From NCBI GenBank assembly GCA_903925685.1, contig CAIYGI010000317.1, positions 1 through 35,453 of the forward strand: DNA of 35,453 nucleotides. The letters run 5' to 3'. Positions within the stretch are counted from its first letter, which is position 1; every line of letters begins with the position of its first letter. Position numbers and translations under genes: made by a program. This document shows positions 31,953 through 35,453 of this stretch, in pieces. The notes below the pieces were generated by a model that saw only the letters and a list, made by a program, of their open reading frames with translations, had not been told where the DNA came from and made no database searches. The DNA is from an uncultured bacterium. Its GTDB lineage: Bacteria > Verrucomicrobiota > Kiritimatiellia > CAIKKV01 > CAIYGI01.

Positions 31953-33060
31953 CGATCAAGACGTGATGGCTCGTCTCAAGAGCCTGCCGCCGGTCGTGGT
32001 CTCCCACGACCTGGCGCCGGAGATTCTGGCGCGGGTGAGGGCGGAACAGCGTGTACGTCTGACAGTCAGGTTTTGCGTGTATGCCGTCGCATCGGCGGCG
32101 GCGGCCTTGGTCCTGTTGCTGGGCGGCTTATGGTTGTTTGGGGCAAAGTCCACTGATCCAGGCCGGCAGGCCGTGGCGTGGTTGTGCCGTACCCAGGAAC
32201 CCGATGGCTCCTGGAGCGCCGCCAAATGGGGCGGCAACAAGCAGTTTGAAGTCGCATTGACCGGGCTTTCCCTGATTACGCTGCTGGACGGCGCCTCCGG
32301 TGGCAACCCCGCCGTCGAACGCGCAATCGCTTATCTTATTCGACAGCAGCAGGCGGATGGACAGTTCGGAGATCGGTTTTCCGCCTCACCCTATAATCAC
32401 GGGATTGCCACTTTGGCGCTGGCGAAAGCCTATGAGACGCGCAAAAACGAACGCCTGCGGCTGGCCCTGGATCGCGCGGTGGCGGTCATTTGCGCGTGCC
32501 AACAGGCCGATGGAGGGTGGGGCTATCAGACCGAGGCCCGTTCGGAAGCGAACCTCTCCATCACCTTGTGGCAGATCGAGGCTTTACGCCATGCCGCGGC
32601 GCAGGGGTGGACGCAGGCGCGGCCGAACGTGGAGCGCGGTCTGCGCTGGATGACTGACGTGGCGTCGGACGACGGGTCCTTTGGCTATCAGAGGCGCGGC
32701 GATACGCAAGTTGACGCCTCGCAAACCCTGACGGCAATGGGCGCCATGAGTTTGCTCGATCCGGTGCATGCCGTACTTGTTTCCCCCGGAAGGCGCCAGG
32801 CCATCAAGGCGCAAATGCAGAGGCTGGCGGCAACGCCTGGGCCGGACATGGATTATTACCGCCGTTACTTCCTGGCCGCCGCCCTCAAGAAGATGGACGA
32901 AGAGTCCGCTCATCGCGGCCTGGCGGAGATTCGCCATGAACTCGTAACCCGGCAAATCAAGCACGGCACCGAGGTCGGAAGTTGGAAAGCTGACGACCGT
33001 TGGAGCTCCTCCGGCGGTCGCATCTACGCCACCGCCATGGCGTCATTGTCTTTGCGGTGA
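31945..33060 (+). CDS. Membrane anti-sigma-like protein with terpene-cyclase-type toroid domain
   Basis: 371 residues. N-terminal cytoplasmic part of about 42 residues, a single membrane helix at about 43-67, then a large outer domain (70-371) made of repeated helices with the prenyltransferase/squalene-cyclase repeat signature: TQEPDGSWSA, QQADGQFGD, QQADGGWGYQ and SDDGSFGYQ. The outer domain lacks the DxDD or DCTAE-type acid motif of active cyclases, so it looks like a binding or sensing module. Translational overlap with the sigma gene makes an anti-sigma role likely; the N-terminus has no ZAS zinc motif (HxxxCxxC), so binding would use another mode. Confidence 0.8.
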   Translation: MTNDQDVMARLKSLPPVVVSHDLAPEILARVRAEQRVRLTVRFCVYAVASAAAALVLLLGGLWLFGAKSTDPGRQAVAWLCRTQEPDGSWSAAKWGGNKQFEVALTGLSLITLLDGASGGNPAVERAIAYLIRQQQADGQFGDRFSASPYNHGIATLALAKAYETRKNERLRLALDRAVAVICACQQADGGWGYQTEARSEANLSITLWQIEALRHAAAQGWTQARPNVERGLRWMTDVASDDGSFGYQRRGDTQVDASQTLTAMGAMSLLDPVHAVLVSPGRRQAIKAQMQRLAATPGPDMDYYRRYFLAAALKKMDEESAHRGLAEIRHELVTRQIKHGTEVGSWKADDRWSSSGGRIYATAMASLSLR

Positions 33061-33079
33061 GACCGCCGGCTCTGCGTCA

Positions 33080-33298
33080 TCAGGCCATTACCTCGACCTT
33101 GGCGGTTTCGACGGTAAGCGGAAGGCCAAGTTCCGCCCGCACATCCAAACAGGCGGCAATCGCGTCCTTGGCCATGGCGATGGCTTCATCGCGGGTGGCG
33201 CCCTGAGTGACGCAGCCAGGAATGGCAGGGCATTCGGCGATCCATACTCCATCTTCGTCGCGGTCGAGAGTGATGGTGAAGTTCATGTAACTTATCAT
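33080..33298 (-). CDS. HicB-family antitoxin-like protein
   Basis: 72 residues (or 68 from the ATG at 33286, MNFTITL). Classic HicB partial RNase H fold: DEDGVWIAECPAIPGCVTQGATRDEAIAMAKDAIAACLD. There is no C-terminal DNA-binding domain and no HicA toxin beside it, so it is an orphan or works alone. It stands between the anti-sigma gene and the RHS region. Confidence 0.85.
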   Translation of the reverse strand: MISYMNFTITLDRDEDGVWIAECPAIPGCVTQGATRDEAIAMAKDAIAACLDVRAELGLPLTVETAKVEVMA

Positions 33299-33343
33299 GC
33301 CATAGGGAGGGGCAGGGCGTCAAGGCAGGTTGAATTTCGGACA

Positions 33344-33754
33344 TCAAATGGCGATGAACGGATTGCTGCGTAATTCACGGGCGATGATCGTGGCTGGGCC
33401 GTTCGTCACGGTCATCGTGCGATTACCGGCGAGGTCATAAGTCCACGAAGCCGCATAGGTCAACCCGGTATTTGCGTATTGTTTTTCGGACAACAGGCGA
33501 TCCAGCGAATCGTATGTGTACGCGATCCAGCCCCCGTCTTCACGACTAACGTTGGTGATCATGCCGGCGGTGTTAAACGTGTAACCAAAACTCCGCACAG
33601 TTGTGCCAGAGGCATTCTGCCACGCAATGTTTGTGGCCCGATCCAGAACGTCATAATCGAGAGACTCCGAAATCGCGGCGTTCCCGAAAGGCAATCTCAA
33701 CGACTGCGTCGTCTCTGCCAACGACACCAGCATACTGGTGACACGGTTTTCCAA
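33344..33754 (-). pseudogene. Displaced RHS/YD-repeat fragment
   Basis: About 136 residues with YD repeats: DYDVLDRATNIAWQNASG, FGYTFNTAGMITNVSREDGG, YTYDSLDRLLSEKQYAN and WTYDLAGNRTMTVTNG, ending abruptly in a stop. It matches the repeat region that precedes the RHS core in the gene at 34130 (YGVDSLDRITSA...YTWDLAGNPMRRTENG), so it is a copy of that part, cut before the core. No start codon in family position; a stop lies two codons before the first open residue. Displaced RHS tips of this kind are left by recombination that swaps toxin tips. Confidence 0.7.
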
Positions 33755-34112
33755 GAGTTAGCATTTTCTCGACAAGTACCGAACAATCAATCCATCCCTC
33801 TGAATCTCTTGCCCAACAGAAGCAAGGGCCTCGAACAGTCCGTTTAAGTAGCGTAATTTCTTTGCTTCGTCCCGTCCTCAAAGTTCTATCGGAATTAATC
33901 AATTCCATGGAGGAAAAATGTTCAATCCGTCCCGGTGCAATCGTCGCAAGTTGAACAATGCCACAATTTACACTCGCCAAACGGACGAAACCGTCCCTCA
34001 AGCCAATGAGTCCTTCGGACAAAATGGTGTCGATTCTCAATGTCGGCCCATCAATCCCCTGATAGAAGTCGATTAGGAATAGCCCTGTTCCATTCCCGTC
34101 TGTAGTGTTCAC
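33651..34112 (-). CDS. Candidate immunity protein for the RHS toxin
   Basis: 153 residues from a GTG at 34112, with AAGGAGG correctly spaced and located just after the RHS stop at 34130-34132. Sequence NTTDGNGTGLFLIDFYQGIDG, then DTILSEGLIGLRDGFVRLASVN and further; no family recognised, as is usual for immunity proteins. The last 34 or so codons run out of frame through the displaced RHS fragment, so the true C-terminus was probably lost when that fragment was joined at about 33765. Function is inferred from position alone. Confidence 0.5.
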   Translation of the reverse strand: MNTTDGNGTGLFLIDFYQGIDGPTLRIDTILSEGLIGLRDGFVRLASVNCGIVQLATIAPGRIEHFSSMELINSDRTLRTGRSKEITLLKRTVRGPCFCWARDSEGWIDCSVLVEKMLTLGKPCHQYAGVVGRDDAVVEIAFRERRDFGVSRL

Positions 34113-34129
34113 AGAGTCCGCCCTCCTTA

Positions 34130-35453
34130 TCACGGGACATTTTGCCACGGGCTATTCCATGAATCCCATGGGTTGTAATCCCAATGAGGAACCGGATGCC
34201 ATGTGTCTCCGCCTTGATGATAACGCCATTCACCGCCATTTGAATCCCACCAATTCATACCCGATTGGTTGCGTGTACCTGGTAGTTGTTGCCAACTGTT
34301 GTTCCACCCGGGAGGTGTTGGACTTTGGCCTCTACTATTATTAAGACCGGTCATCGCCACAAGTGCAACGATTGATGCGGACGCAGAAACACCAAGCGCC
34401 GTTGCAACGTAAGGTGTTGCACTCGGCACAACAGGAGTTTCCGTTGACCACAGTCTGTTGGCTGCATCCCGATACATTTGCGCGGACCAACTTAAATGCG
34501 TGAGATCATAAATCTCCGCACCAAAAGCAGTACCAATTGCATCGGCCGTATTATTTAGTGCATTGCCAAATGAATGCCAGAATCCAGAGGAATTTTGACT
34601 GCAATTCCCTGACGGATCCCGGAACCGCACCACATTGTCATTCATCGTCTGATAGAGATTTGCACCGCCGGCAATACCCAGCGGGTCTTTTGACAACCAC
34701 CGCGCGGTCTGCGGGTCGAAGTAGCGGGCACGGAAATAGTAAAGATCCGTCCGCCAGGAATACTCGCGGCCGTGAAGAAGGTAACGATTCCCGATCGCTG
34801 ACGCGGCAATGGATTGTCCAGCACCATTCCACGTACCGAGCACACGGCCCCATGGGTCAAAACGATATGACTTCACCACCGCGCCGGTGTTGTCGGCCAA
34901 CGCATGCACGGTTCCGGCGTGGTCGGTCAGGCAGTAGTAAGTCTTGGCGACCGCGCCGGTATGTACCGTAATGGCCGACAGATTGTCGATCCCGGCGCTG
35001 TAGGAATATGTCCGGATCGGACTGCCGGTGGCAGTCACATCGGCCATGACGTGAATCCCGTTGTAAAGGTGATAATTGGTGGCGGCCCCATCCCATGTCC
35101 ACGCCCGCCTGCCGAGGGCATCGTATCCGTACCGCTCCACCGCTACGTTGTTCGAACGCATTTCCGTAAGTTGATACTGGCCGTTCCAAATCAGGCCCCA
35201 GTTTACCCCGCCGCGAACGATGTTCGTGCCGTTTCCGGCAGCATCGAACCGGTTTGTCCCGCCAGCCCAGGAAACCAACTGATTTCCATTGGTGAGCACA
35301 CAGTTGTTCGTGACGCCGTTTTCGGTACGGCGCATCGGGTTTCCAGCGAGATCCCATGTGTAACTCGCCGCCAGATACGAGGCGTTTGCGGAGGTGATGC
35401 GATCAAGGCTATCCACGCCGTAGCCAACGTTTTCGGTTGAGGTTTCCCGTGCC
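34130..35453 (-). CDS. RHS/YD-repeat polymorphic toxin, C-terminal part (5' end beyond window)
   Basis: Last 440 or so residues of an RHS protein, open to the right edge. YD repeats, then the RHS core end: DPWGRVLGTWNG, YYFRARYFDPQTARWLSKDP and GGANLYQTMNDNVVRFRDPSG, which forms the cleavage plug of the RHS cage. After it comes a variable tip of about 160 residues: a Ser/Asn-rich start, a hydrophobic stretch (VATALGVSASASIVALVAM) and a Trp-rich end with WDSNGGEWRYHQGGD and VPHWDYN. The tip would be the toxin; I cannot assign it to a named toxin family. The hydrophobic stretch may be a membrane-entry segment. Confidence 0.88.
   Translation of the reverse strand, partial: ARETSTENVGYGVDSLDRITSANASYLAASYTWDLAGNPMRRTENGVTNNCVLTNGNQLVSWAGGTNRFDAAGNGTNIVRGGVNWGLIWNGQYQLTEMRSNNVAVERYGYDALGRRAWTWDGAATNYHLYNGIHVMADVTATGSPIRTYSYSAGIDNLSAITVHTGAVAKTYYCLTDHAGTVHALADNTGAVVKSYRFDPWGRVLGTWNGAGQSIAASAIGNRYLLHGREYSWRTDLYYFRARYFDPQTARWLSKDPLGIAGGANLYQTMNDNVVRFRDPSGNCSQNSSGFWHSFGNALNNTADAIGTAFGAEIYDLTHLSWSAQMYRDAANRLWSTETPVVPSATPYVATALGVSASASIVALVAMTGLNNSRGQSPTPPGWNNSWQQLPGTRNQSGMNWWDSNGGEWRYHQGGDTWHPVPHWDYNPWDSWNSPWQNVP

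Overview
The window is GC-rich, densely coding bacterial DNA. No rRNA or marker tree is available here. Lipoprotein and outer-membrane genes (LysM lipoprotein with a lipobox, TolC-type channel, beta-barrel ending in Phe) show a Gram-negative cell plan. The mix of menaquinone genes, molybdenum-cofactor genes, GH36 and BNR carbohydrate enzymes, four-helix-bundle repeat elements and an anti-sigma factor with a terpene-cyclase-like toroid would fit a PVC-group bacterium (Kiritimatiellota, Lentisphaerota or Verrucomicrobiota). That placement is an inference.

Layout, left to right. 1-137: 3' tail (domains V and VI) of a group II intron, followed by a long hairpin. 324-3217: tetrapyrrole genes hemB and hemL, split by a four-helix-bundle gene that sits between inverted arrays of a 7-bp repeat. 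3295-3681: lone response-regulator receiver. 3731-9256: molybdenum-cofactor block moeA, moaA, moaC, a MOSC-MogA fusion and a MobB-MobA fusion, with a Phd/PIN toxin-antitoxin pair inside it. 9306-12212: menG, a monoheme cytochrome c, menA and a CPBP protease. 12229-19088, minus strand: an export operon of TolC-like channel, Cys-rich zinc-ribbon protein, HlyD-like adaptor and two ABC half-exporters whose motifs predict one consensus and one degenerate ATP site.

19235-24590, minus strand: the most unusual region. Three gene units (GH36 alpha-galactosidase; a DUF4258 pair resembling a toxin-antitoxin module; a BNR/sialidase-fold protein) are each followed by a hairpin. Two hairpins share identical terminal boxes, spacer lengths and a single extrahelical base, like integron attC sites; the third is degenerate. 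Next to them lies a broken integron-type tyrosine recombinase (IntI). I read this as a relic integron-like cassette array, co-oriented with its integrase.

24600-25411: debris (a phage-like helix fragment, phased 10-bp repeats, a gene-less copy of the 7-bp inverted-repeat arrangement, a truncated DUF4886-like start). 25414-30327: murD, a LysM lipoprotein, ftsW and a family-39 glycosyltransferase. 30357-31274: outer-membrane beta-barrel (minus). 31401-33060: ECF sigma factor with a coupled membrane anti-sigma-like toroid protein. 33080-35453, minus: a HicB antitoxin, a displaced RHS fragment, a candidate immunity gene and the C-terminal half of an RHS/YD-repeat polymorphic toxin running off the window.

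The genes suggest an anaerobic or facultative respirer that makes heme, menaquinone and molybdenum cofactor, degrades alpha-galactosides, and has taken up much mobile DNA. Short repeats with 7-bp or 10-bp period recur at gene junctions (1294, 1886, 8184, 23772, 24990, 25090) and look like footprints of a dispersed element family.
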